A DNA stretch of 64,000 nt from an uncultured Eubacterium sp. (GTDB lineage: Bacteria; Bacillota; Clostridia; Lachnospirales; Lachnospiraceae). The translations under genes were made by a program, and so were the position numbers. Of the stretch, positions 1-7,319 are shown in pieces. The notes under the pieces are model-generated. The model saw only the letters and a list, made by a program, of their open reading frames with translations, searched no databases and had not been told where the DNA came from. The first letter of the stretch is position 1. The number at the start of each line of letters is the position of its first letter. The stretch is taken from contig CAJTMV010000006.1 in assembly GCA_910577225.1 (NCBI GenBank), positions 87,583 through 151,582 of the forward strand, written 5' to 3'.

Positions 1-1117
1 CCGCCGCCGCTTCATCAAATGCCAGTCCGTTTCCATTTTGACAAACCATGACGCTGCCCTTTGCCGAGGCCAGCTCCACGTCGACTCTGCTGACATCCAG
101 ATCTGTCTGCGAATAGCCAAGCGCACATAAAATACGTCCGCAGTTCGCATCAGCGCCAAACATCGCGCTTTTTACAAGCGAAGAACCGATCACACTCTTT
201 GCAGCGGCAATCCCCGTATCCAGATCCGGCGCGCCCGTACAGGTACACTCCAGCAATTTTTCAGCTCCTTCTCCGTCTTTTGCAAGCATTTTGGTCAGAT
301 GCAGCATCACCAGATAAAGCGCTTTGTGAAACGCATCATAATCTTCGTTTTCTTCTGTAATTTCCGAATTCCCGGCCTGCCCATTCGCGAGAATACATAC
401 CATATCATTTGTGGAAGTATCCCCGTCGATACTCAGACAGTTGTATGTAACTTTCACGATATCCTGCAGCGCTTTTTGCAGCAATGGCACTGAAACTGCC
501 GCGTCTGTCGTTATAAAGTTCAGTGTCGTGGCCATATTTGGATGAATCATCCCGCTTCCCTTTGCCATGCCCCCAAGCCGGCACACCTTTCCGTCCAGCT
601 GAAACGATACTGCCACTTCTTTTTTTACTGTATCCGTCGTCATAATCGCAGTCGCTGCTTCACCATGATTTTGCGGCGACATACCGGATACCAGCTGCCC
701 GATATGATCCGCAATCGGTTCGATCGCAAGCGTCTGCCCAATCACACCCGTAGATGCCACAAGCACTTCTTCCGGCGTAATTTTCAGCTGGTGTGCGGTA
801 AGCTCGCACATATTCCACGCTTTTTGCTCTCCGTCCGGATTGCACGTATTCGCATTTTTACTATTTACAATAACAGCTCTGGCCTTCCCGCCGGTCGCGT
901 CCAGATTTTTCTTTGTCACCAGAATCGGCGCTCCCTTTACTTTATTCGTCGTATATACGGCCGCTGCATGACAGAGATTCTCGCTGTAAATAATCCCCAG
1001 ATCATTCTTTTCGGGATTGTGGTCCAGACCGCAATGACAGCCGTTTGCTGCAAATCCCAAAGCCGCGCAGACGCCTCCCTCTACATATTCATACCCTGCT
1101 TCCTGTAGTAACTGCAT
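1..1117 (-). CDS. argJ: Bifunctional ornithine acetyltransferase / N-acetylglutamate synthase ArgJ (3' end outside window)
   Basis: Reading leftward from ATG at 1117 (good AGGAGG-type site just upstream) gives 372 codons with no stop before the window edge, so about 35 C-terminal residues are missing relative to the usual ~407. The protein begins MQLLQEAGYEYVEGGVCAAL and contains the autoproteolysis segment KGSGMIHPNMATTL, where ArgJ precursors cleave between Ala and Thr to make alpha and beta chains; the new N-terminal Thr is the nucleophile. Downstream motifs such as SIDGDTSTNDM and GADANCGRILCALGYS are typical of the beta chain. ArgJ moves acetyl from N-acetylornithine to glutamate in cyclic arginine synthesis in the cytoplasm. 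It is divergent from the next gene. Seen: motifs and reading frame. Inferred: bifunctional rather than transferase-only activity. Confidence 0.95.
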   Translation of the reverse strand, partial: MQLLQEAGYEYVEGGVCAALGFAANGCHCGLDHNPEKNDLGIIYSENLCHAAAVYTTNKVKGAPILVTKKNLDATGGKARAVIVNSKNANTCNPDGEQKAWNMCELTAHQLKITPEEVLVASTGVIGQTLAIEPIADHIGQLVSGMSPQNHGEAATAIMTTDTVKKEVAVSFQLDGKVCRLGGMAKGSGMIHPNMATTLNFITTDAAVSVPLLQKALQDIVKVTYNCLSIDGDTSTNDMVCILANGQAGNSEITEENEDYDAFHKALYLVMLHLTKMLAKDGEGAEKLLECTCTGAPDLDTGIAAAKSVIGSSLVKSAMFGADANCGRILCALGYSQTDLDVSRVDVELASAKGSVMVCQNGNGLAFDEAAA

Positions 1118-1321
1118 ATTCTCCTCCTCGTTCCTGTTCCGATATCTGTTTACAAGTTTACAAATACCATCTTCTGTTACCTTGATCTGGGACATATTAT
1201 ATCGCGCGTTGTATGGAAATTCAATAGATAACAAATTTTCTATATAGATTTGTATATTTTTTCTAATTTGCTGCATACTGGATAAGGTCAATAGGTTAGT
1301 TTTCAGAAAGGAGATTTTATT

Positions 1322-1501
1322 ATGAACCCAGATGAAGTCATTTGCAGCTGTCTGAACGTTACAAGAGGCATGATACAGGAAGCTGTCCATAACGGAGCCA
1401 AAACGCTCGAAGAGGTACAGGATGCGACCAGCGTCGGTACGGTCTGCGGCGCATGCGTGGAAGAAGTGGAAAAGATAATTGCCGAACTGACAGGTAAATA
1501 A
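1322..1501 (+). CDS. BFD-like [2Fe-2S]-binding small protein
   Basis: A 59-residue protein beginning MNPDEVICSCLNVTRGMI with a strong AAAGGAG site 8 bases before the ATG. Four cysteines are arranged as C8-x-C10 and C42-x2-C45 (VGTVCGACVEEV), the ligand pattern of the bacterioferritin-associated ferredoxin-like (BFD, Fer2_BFD) fold, in which a [2Fe-2S] cluster sits at the helix N-termini. Stand-alone copies of this size are common in Clostridia and probably act in electron transfer or iron-sulfur handling; the partner is unknown here. It is a single-gene unit followed at once by a terminator. Family assignment is firm, biological role is not. Confidence 0.88.
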   Translation: MNPDEVICSCLNVTRGMIQEAVHNGAKTLEEVQDATSVGTVCGACVEEVEKIIAELTGK

Positions 1502-1515
1502 AACTTTATAAGCAT

Positions 1516-1566
1516 AAAAAAACAGGATTTTCAGGAAATGCCGTTTCTGAAAAATCCTGTTTTTTA
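1516..1566 (+). terminator. Rho-independent terminator after the BFD-like gene
   Basis: A stem formed by AAACAGGATTTTCAG and CTGAAAAATCCTGTTT around a loop near 1540, followed by a T run. It starts 15 bases after the stop codon. Confidence 0.9.
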
Positions 1567-1627
1567 ATCTCATCCGTCGCTGATCCTCTTTCGATATTTC
1601 ACACTTTTTTGAAACAATAAAAATATT

Positions 1628-1690
1628 TTAGAAATTTCTAAAAATATGTTGCTTTTCTACAAATTATTGAGTATGATAATCACAATCATA
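1628..1690. promoter_or_regulatory. Two palindromes upstream of the arabinofuranosidase gene
   Basis: The 230-base gap before the GH51 gene is AT-rich and holds a perfect 14-base palindrome TTAGAAATTTCTAA (1628-1641) and a second symmetric site TATGAT-7-ATCATA (1672-1690). Either could be an operator for a sugar-responsive repressor, but no regulator gene is adjacent and no -35/-10 pair is clear, so this is inference from symmetry alone. Confidence 0.35.
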
Positions 1691-1796
1691 TTTTAAATCT
1701 GAATGATTTACCGACACAATTCGTTTGCCTGTTTATGCAAATCATCCAACTTTTAATCTATGTAATGTTTAAAAAGGGAAAGAGAGGTATTTGATT

Positions 1797-3308
1797 ATGG
1801 GACAGAAAACCAAAATGATCGTTGACAAAGATTTCAAACTGGCCGATATCGACGACCGGCTGTACGGTTCGTTTATCGAGCATCTGGGCAGAGCCGTTTA
1901 TACCGGCATCTATCAGCCTGGACATGCCAGCGCAGATGAAGAAGGGTTCCGCAAGGATGTGATCGATCTTGTAAAGGAACTGAACGTACCTATTATTCGT
2001 TATCCGGGCGGCAACTTTGTGTCTAACTTTTTCTGGGAAGACAGCGTAGGTCCAAAGGAACAGCGCAAAAAAAGACTGGATCTGGCATGGCGTACGATGG
2101 AAAGCAACGAAGTCGGACTGGGTGAATTTGCAAACTGGTGCAAAAAAGTCAATTCCGAAATTATGATGGCTGTGAATCTCGGCACAAGAGGAACCGCAGA
2201 CGCTCTGAATCTGCTGGAATACTGCAATCTGGACACCAATACTTATTACGCAGACTTAAGAAGACAGCACGGCATCGACAAGCCATACGGCATTAAAACC
2301 TGGTGTCTCGGCAATGAAATGGACGGTCCGTGGCAGATGGGTCATAAAACAGCGACCGAATACGGCCATCTGGCAGCGGAAACAGCCAAAGCGATGAAAA
2401 CCATGGACGATTCTCTGGAATTTGTCGTATGCGGCAGCTCCAACGTTGAAATGCCGACATTCCCGCAATGGGAGGCATCCACACTGGAAGAAGCATATGA
2501 ATACGTTGACTATATCTCCCTGCATCAGTATTACGGAAACCGCAAAAACGATACCGCCGACTTTTTCGCAAAGACACAGGATCTGGAAACATTCCTGCAC
2601 AGCGTTATTTCTACCTGCGATTTTGTCAAAGCGAAAAAACGCAGCAAAAAAGATATCTGCCTGAGCTTTGACGAATGGAACGTATGGTATCATACCATGG
2701 ACGCCGACAACGACGAAATGGCCAGAAAGCCATGGCAGACCGCGCCGCATCTGCTGGAAGATATTTACAACTTTGAGGACGCGGTATTAAACGGACTGAT
2801 CCTGATTACTTTCTTAAAACATGCGGACCGTGTAAAAATTGCCTGTCTTGCACAGCTGGTCAACGTAATTGCTCCGATTATGACAGAAACCGACGGACCA
2901 GCATGGCGCCAGACAATTTTCTATCCGTTTTTACATGCATCCAAATACGGCCGCGGCGTATCGCTGACACCGGTTATATCTACCGGCACGCACGATACGA
3001 CACAGCACTGCAACGTAACAGATATCGAATCCGCAGCTGTGTACAACGAAGAAAAGGGCGAAGTAACCATATTTGCCGTAAACCGCAATACCGAATCTGA
3101 CATTGAATTTGAAGCAGATATCCGCGGTTTCGAAGGCTGGCAGGTGAAAGAGTATATCGTAATGGAAAGCGACGATATGAAAGCTGCCAACTCTGCGCAA
3201 AACTGTCCGGTCGTTCCTAAGACACGTACGGATTATACTCTCGAAAACGGAATGTTCCATACTGTTATGAAAAAATGTTCCTGGAATGTGATTGTATTTT
3301 CCAAATAA
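1797..3308 (+). CDS. Alpha-L-arabinofuranosidase, GH51 family
   Basis: A 503-residue cytoplasmic glycosidase with no signal peptide; the length is normal for GH51. I chose ATG 1797 rather than the in-frame TTG at 1791 because the AGAGAGG site lies 9 bases before it. The retaining catalytic pair is visible: acid/base Glu174 in WCLGNEMDGPW and nucleophile Glu293 in SFDEWNVWY, in a (beta/alpha)8 barrel (about residues 20-330) followed by a beta-sandwich domain. The N-terminus (YGSFIEHLGRAVYTGIY) and RYPGGNFVSNFFWED are hallmark GH51 segments. It should release terminal arabinose from short arabino-oligosaccharides taken up from plant polysaccharide. It stands alone, with its own terminator; no transporter or araA/B/D genes are adjacent, although a sugar kinase and isomerase lie at 31-34 kb. 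Confidence 0.95.
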   Translation: MGQKTKMIVDKDFKLADIDDRLYGSFIEHLGRAVYTGIYQPGHASADEEGFRKDVIDLVKELNVPIIRYPGGNFVSNFFWEDSVGPKEQRKKRLDLAWRTMESNEVGLGEFANWCKKVNSEIMMAVNLGTRGTADALNLLEYCNLDTNTYYADLRRQHGIDKPYGIKTWCLGNEMDGPWQMGHKTATEYGHLAAETAKAMKTMDDSLEFVVCGSSNVEMPTFPQWEASTLEEAYEYVDYISLHQYYGNRKNDTADFFAKTQDLETFLHSVISTCDFVKAKKRSKKDICLSFDEWNVWYHTMDADNDEMARKPWQTAPHLLEDIYNFEDAVLNGLILITFLKHADRVKIACLAQLVNVIAPIMTETDGPAWRQTIFYPFLHASKYGRGVSLTPVISTGTHDTTQHCNVTDIESAAVYNEEKGEVTIFAVNRNTESDIEFEADIRGFEGWQVKEYIVMESDDMKAANSAQNCPVVPKTRTDYTLENGMFHTVMKKCSWNVIVFSK

Positions 3309-3389
3309 TAACATTAAACTGGAAATTCTGTCACAAATTTTGTTATCGTCAAGATAACCACAAATTTAATCATTTAACAGCTGAATAAC

Positions 3390-3428
3390 AAAAAAGTGAT
3401 TTGCGATATTATCGTAAATCACTTTTTT
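3390..3428 (+). terminator. Terminator after the GH51 gene
   Basis: Stem AAAAAAGTGATTTGCGAT paired with ATCGTAAATCACTTTTTT (one mismatch), with the closing T run on the plus strand. The A run on the other side would let it act in both directions. Confidence 0.88.
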
Positions 3429-3693
3429 GTTTATTAACATGTATAGATTGCTTTATTTATTTGATATTTATAAATCTCAGATGTACTTTTAAGCTATATT
3501 ATATTTCTTTAACGTCGCAAATAAATATAATTTTATACGTTGACAGAATAATATGAGTCTTTTAAGAAAAAATATGCCAAATTATAAACTCCATGTTAAA
3601 TTATCAATATCATCCAACAATTTGAAAGAGCTACAAATGAAAATATTTATAGAGAGGCAAGATATGTAATCAAACATATCAAGAGAAAAGTTT
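3429..3693. other. AT-rich leader region of the RiPP cluster
   Basis: Very AT-rich non-coding stretch marking the left edge of the island. A 38-codon open frame from about 3553 lacks a ribosome site and is not called. The promoter of the radical SAM operon must lie here, but I could not single out a convincing -35/-10 pair. Confidence 0.4.
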
Positions 3694-4911
3694 ATGAAAT
3701 ATTCCCAACATGCGATTATAAGAAAAAAGAATAACTACGTAATTCTGGGCAATACCAATACCGGAAAATGGATTAGAATTAGTCAAAAATTATATAACAT
3801 ATTTGAAAAATTTTTATATCTGAATAATTCACAAAAGGAAATTGATTTTAAAGAAATCGAAAAGTTGATTCAAACATTAACTGATCTTGAAGTGATTACC
3901 GACTATGACAATAATCCGGAAGAAAAACTCCGTTCTGTAACCTTTTCAATTACAAATCGCTGCAATTTACAATGTATGCATTGTGGATATTCAGCTGATC
4001 CAAATAATGAATACGAATTAAGCAAAGAAAGTATCATTACAGTAATCTCGAAATTAAAGGACGTAGATGTTTTTGCAATAACTGGTGGAGAACCTATGTT
4101 TCACAGAAATTTCCCATCAATTGCAGAGTATATTGGAAAAAATGTATCTGGAAAAAAGATGTTAATGACAAATGCCACCCTGATTACCGAAAACAATGTT
4201 GATTTAGTTATTAATAATTTTGACGGAGTTGCTATCAGCCTTGATGCCGCGTCGGAATCAACGTGTGATAAGATGCGAGGAATAGGAGTTTTCCAAAAAG
4301 TAATATCCTCCATAAAAATACTCCAGAAAAAGAATTTTAGAGATATTTCTTTATCATTTACAGAAACCGCGTTAAACCGGCATGAAACAGAACAATTTAT
4401 AAACTTATGTAAAGAACTTGAAACGGAACCAGCCATCAGAAATTTTTTGTCTGTAGGCAGAGGATATGCCAACAGAGATCAATTAGTTCTCAATAACATA
4501 GAATCACACCATCCAGGTAATCATTTAAGCACTAAAGAGATTTCCGAATATAGAAAAAGACTTGTTATGACAACAAGGTGTGGCGCAGGTATTGATCGTT
4601 TGTATATACAATTTAATGGAGATATATATCCGTGCCCTGTTTCAGGGATAAACGAAAAAATGAGAATGGGAAATATAAATAATATAGATGATTTTCATAA
4701 ATTTATGTCAAAAAAAGATGAATTGGAAGGATACCAGTACTATACAGATATTTCTTTAAAAAAAATAGGTAAATGCAGCAAATGTGATGTAAAAGATTTC
4801 TGCTGGAGATGTATACAAGAATATTATTCAATATTTCCAGACGGAAAAGAAGAATCAAAAGAATGTATTGATCGATGGAAATTTTTAAATTCCATTGTTT
4901 GGGGAGATTAA
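3694..4911 (+). CDS. Radical SAM/SPASM peptide maturase with PqqD-like N-terminal domain
   Basis: A 405-residue enzyme. Residues 1-75 (YVILGNTNTGKWIRIS...) look like a PqqD/RRE winged-helix domain, which in RiPP systems holds the precursor leader. The radical SAM core carries C90-x3-C94-x2-C97 (TNRCNLQCMHCGYS) for the [4Fe-4S]-SAM cluster, then AITGGEPMFH and an ISLDAASESTCDKMRG segment. The C-terminus is a SPASM domain with the usual Cys-rich tail (NGDIYPCPVSG, KCSKCDVKDFCWRC) that binds auxiliary Fe-S clusters. Such enzymes install thioether, C-C or epimerised residues in peptides. The stop is 3 bases before the next gene's ATG, so the two are co-translated. The base composition is much lower in GC than the flanks. 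Family and role as peptide modifier are firm; the chemistry is unknown. Confidence 0.92.
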   Translation: MKYSQHAIIRKKNNYVILGNTNTGKWIRISQKLYNIFEKFLYLNNSQKEIDFKEIEKLIQTLTDLEVITDYDNNPEEKLRSVTFSITNRCNLQCMHCGYSADPNNEYELSKESIITVISKLKDVDVFAITGGEPMFHRNFPSIAEYIGKNVSGKKMLMTNATLITENNVDLVINNFDGVAISLDAASESTCDKMRGIGVFQKVISSIKILQKKNFRDISLSFTETALNRHETEQFINLCKELETEPAIRNFLSVGRGYANRDQLVLNNIESHHPGNHLSTKEISEYRKRLVMTTRCGAGIDRLYIQFNGDIYPCPVSGINEKMRMGNINNIDDFHKFMSKKDELEGYQYYTDISLKKIGKCSKCDVKDFCWRCIQEYYSIFPDGKEESKECIDRWKFLNSIVWGD

Positions 4912-4914
4912 ATT

Positions 4915-5931
4915 ATGTTCGGTTTTAATGTATGGATAACTGAAAATTGTAATATGAGATGCAGTTATTGCTACGAAAATGGGAAAAATGACAGAGCTCT
5001 TCACATGTCTATAGAAATGTTGAACGAAACAATAGATTTTATTTGGACTAAAGCAAAGCAACAACCAAAAGATGTAGTAATAATTAATATTCATGGTGGC
5101 GAACCATTATTGGATTTTGACAAAGTAGTATATTTTGTGGAACATAGCCGGCAAAAATTAGCAAACTATAATGTTCTTTATAATATAATAACAAATGGAA
5201 CTTTACTTGACGCAGAAAAGGCTAAATGGCTAAATGAATTTATGAATTCCATTTCTATTAGTTTAGACGGTAATGCTAATATGCATGATTTAAATCGAAA
5301 ATATATTAACGGAAATGGAACTTATGCAGATATTATAAGAAATATAAATGAATGTAAAATAGATAAAAATAAAATAAGAGTAAGGATGACTGTAAATTCC
5401 AAAAATGTAGAAAATCTCTCATATAGTATTTCTCATATAGTAGAACTGGGGTTTCGAATGATTGTCCCTGGAATAGCATATGAGGATAAAAACTGGGATA
5501 ACAAAAAAATAAAATTCTTGGAAAACGAACTCATGAAAGTTAAGTCCAGATATATCAGCCGAACAGATGTAATGATTGCTATGACAAATAAATCAGAAAT
5601 TAAGCAAAAAGGTCTGTGCAGTGGAGGAATAACAAAGTTTGATATTCTGCCAAATGGAGATATTTATCCTTGTTCATATGTGTGCGGTTTAAAACAATAC
5701 AGACTTGGAAATATATGTGAAAAATCCCCTATTAATACAGACCAATTGAAGAATCTATATTCTACTAATAATTCAGCATGTAACGGATGCACATATATAA
5801 AATATTGCCTGGCAACAAGATGCAAATACTTAAATAAATTGAACTCTGGAGATTATCATTTGCCATCTGAACTAATGTGCCAGATTGAAAATGTTAAATA
5901 TAGAGTATGCAGTTCTATGACTGGTATTTAG
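4915..5931 (+). CDS. Second radical SAM/SPASM peptide maturase, no RRE
   Basis: A 338-residue radical SAM protein that starts directly with the core: C12-x3-C16-x2-C19 in ENCNMRCSYCYENG, then NIHGGEPLLDF and ISISLDGNANMHD. A SPASM-type C-terminus follows (CSGGITKFDILPNGDIYPCS and SACNGCTYIKYCLATRC). It lacks the N-terminal recognition domain of its partner, so it may rely on that protein's RRE to meet the shared substrate. It lies 3 bases downstream of the first enzyme and 39 bases before the precursor gene. Two different SPASM enzymes next to one precursor suggest two sequential modifications. Alternative: one of the pair acts on another peptide not seen here. Confidence 0.92.
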   Translation: MFGFNVWITENCNMRCSYCYENGKNDRALHMSIEMLNETIDFIWTKAKQQPKDVVIINIHGGEPLLDFDKVVYFVEHSRQKLANYNVLYNIITNGTLLDAEKAKWLNEFMNSISISLDGNANMHDLNRKYINGNGTYADIIRNINECKIDKNKIRVRMTVNSKNVENLSYSISHIVELGFRMIVPGIAYEDKNWDNKKIKFLENELMKVKSRYISRTDVMIAMTNKSEIKQKGLCSGGITKFDILPNGDIYPCSYVCGLKQYRLGNICEKSPINTDQLKNLYSTNNSACNGCTYIKYCLATRCKYLNKLNSGDYHLPSELMCQIENVKYRVCSSMTGI

Positions 5932-5970
5932 TCTTTTAAATATAATTTAAGAAATCAGGAGGAAAATGAT

Positions 5971-6138
5971 ATGCAAAAAATTACAGATTTTATTAATGAT
6001 GAAGAGTTGGTTGTAAATGGTGAAGTTACTGGTGATTGCATGCACGACTGCAAACATAAGGTATCCTGGGTACTGCCAGGAATGAAAGATCTTGGATGTA
6101 AAATTGATTATGACGCATGGATAACTCCAGAACGATAA
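5971..6138 (+). CDS. Putative RiPP precursor peptide, 55 residues, three cysteines
   Basis: Small gene with a strong AGGAGG site 8 bases before ATG. Residues 1-20 (MQKITDFINDEELVVNGEVT) are acidic and leader-like. Residues 21-55 carry Cys23, Cys27 and Cys43, two Trp (33 and 50), two Tyr/Asp positions and two similar segments, SWVLP and AWITP. It sits between two radical SAM/SPASM maturases and a subtilisin-like protease plus exporter, the classic position of a modified-peptide substrate. A GD pair at 21-22 could mark the leader/core border, but that is a guess. I do not recognise the family. Cysteines could become thioethers (sactipeptide/ranthipeptide type); Trp, Tyr and Asp could instead enter C-C crosslinks. 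No experiment-like evidence is available from sequence alone. Confidence 0.8.
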   Translation: MQKITDFINDEELVVNGEVTGDCMHDCKHKVSWVLPGMKDLGCKIDYDAWITPER

Positions 6139-6177
6139 AATAATTTTTATTATCCATTAGTATCCGTCATAGAACTA

Positions 6178-6303
6178 TTTAACTGTAAATGGGCAAAACA
6201 TAATTATTTGACCATTATTTAATTTATACTATTTCATGATACATAAGATGTATATGATTCAAATCGGAACTTTAATCACATTATTTGCCCATTTATAGTT
6301 AAA
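6178..6303. repeat. 126-bp element bounded by 20-bp inverted repeats
   Basis: Left arm TTTAACTGTAAATGGGCAAA (6178-6197) and right arm TTTGCCCATTTATAGTTAAA (6284-6303) are inverted copies with one mismatch. The enclosed 86 bases are AT-rich and non-coding. The right arm abuts the AAAAGGAG ribosome site of the protease gene. It could be a small non-autonomous transposable element (MITE-like) or an RNA stem that separates precursor expression from the downstream genes. No clear target-site duplication was seen. Confidence 0.7.
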
Positions 6304-6314
6304 AGGAGAAATAC

Positions 6315-7274
6315 ATGAGAATCGGAATTATTGATAGTGGGATTAACTGCACTGCACTAAAGAATCAAATTCAACAAAAAAATTTTACTAACTGTCCAAA
6401 TCATTACACTGGAGATATAAATGGACATGGTACCATGGTTGCTAAGACAATTGAAAACTTTTCTGAAAGAGAAATTGAGATAATTTCAGCCAGAATATTC
6501 GACCAAACTCTTGCTGCAAACACAAAAACACTAATCAGTGCTTTAGAATTTCTTGATACCTTTGATTTAAGTGTCATTCATATGAGTCTTAGTGTTTCAA
6601 CCAACATTATTCATGATCAATTAAGAAATATTTGTAATAAATTATTAAAAAAGGGAATAAAAATAGTTACTTCATATTCAAACAAATTCAATACAACGGC
6701 GTTAGAACAGGTAAATGGTGTGATAGTTGTACGTGGCCAATTTTTTAGAAATAGCAGCTTTTACCGTTTTAATGACAAATTAATGCAAGGAATTGCAGAT
6801 AATTCTCCAATGTTAGTTCAATGCGGTGATAAGTGGTACCGTTTTTTTGATGGCAATAGTAAAGCGGCAGCACTTTTTACAAGTCATTTAATTCACTGTT
6901 ATAATGATAATACACAAAAATTTGATATGGAGTTACTCAAATATCATGCAGATAAAAAAATACAGGAAATCAATACGTCTCTTAAAAGGGAATCAGACAT
7001 TCAGAATTCGAAAGAGCTGGATGAAAAGTTTTATTGTAATGCAAATAAAGTAGATAATGCATTGACTGAGGTATTCAAGATTCAGGATAAATCTATTTTA
7101 TACAAGCAAGACTGGCTATCTGCTCCTTTATTATTAAACGCAATGAAAGCGATTAGGATTATTCACCTCTTAGAAGATATATTTCTATGTAAATTTGATC
7201 TGAAACATATTTATCTTGAAGATTTTTATAATTACGAAATGTTTAAACAGTTTGTTAAACGAAATCTGATATAA
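6315..7274 (+). CDS. Subtilisin-like (S8) serine protease, probable RiPP leader peptidase
   Basis: A 319-residue cytoplasmic protein with no signal peptide. The S8 triad is present in compact form: Asp7 in GIIDSGIN, His38 in INGHGTMVA, and Ser182 in DGNSKAAALF (equivalent to GTSxAxP). Asn123 (TSYSNKF) is a candidate oxyanion-hole residue. No propeptide precedes the catalytic Asp, unlike secreted subtilisins. Residues ~190-319 form a non-catalytic tail with no family I recognise. Its place between the precursor and the exporter suggests it removes the leader, a job done elsewhere by C39 domains; the radical SAM + subtilisin + ABC combination recalls the QhpD/QhpE/QhpF maturation set of quinohemoprotein amine dehydrogenase. 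Catalytic competence is supported by sequence, substrate is inferred. Confidence 0.82.
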   Translation: MRIGIIDSGINCTALKNQIQQKNFTNCPNHYTGDINGHGTMVAKTIENFSEREIEIISARIFDQTLAANTKTLISALEFLDTFDLSVIHMSLSVSTNIIHDQLRNICNKLLKKGIKIVTSYSNKFNTTALEQVNGVIVVRGQFFRNSSFYRFNDKLMQGIADNSPMLVQCGDKWYRFFDGNSKAAALFTSHLIHCYNDNTQKFDMELLKYHADKKIQEINTSLKRESDIQNSKELDEKFYCNANKVDNALTEVFKIQDKSILYKQDWLSAPLLLNAMKAIRIIHLLEDIFLCKFDLKHIYLEDFYNYEMFKQFVKRNLI

Positions 7275-7319
7275 AATAACAATTATTAAAAAAGATAACA
7301 CCTATATGGAGAAAATAAA

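Noticed and set aside
542..1108. Plus-strand 188-codon frame over argJ
   Set aside because: Antisense shadow; the minus strand encodes a clear ArgJ.
1303..1515. Minus-strand 70-codon frame
   Set aside because: It is the shadow of the BFD-like gene, whose Cys pattern and ribosome site on the plus strand are convincing.
3553..3669. 38-codon frame before the radical SAM gene, considered as another precursor
   Set aside because: No ribosome site, no leader/core pattern, composition like the surrounding non-coding DNA.
6178..6303. Inverted repeat as a CRISPR or insertion sequence end
   Set aside because: Only one pair of arms, no transposase and no repeated spacers.
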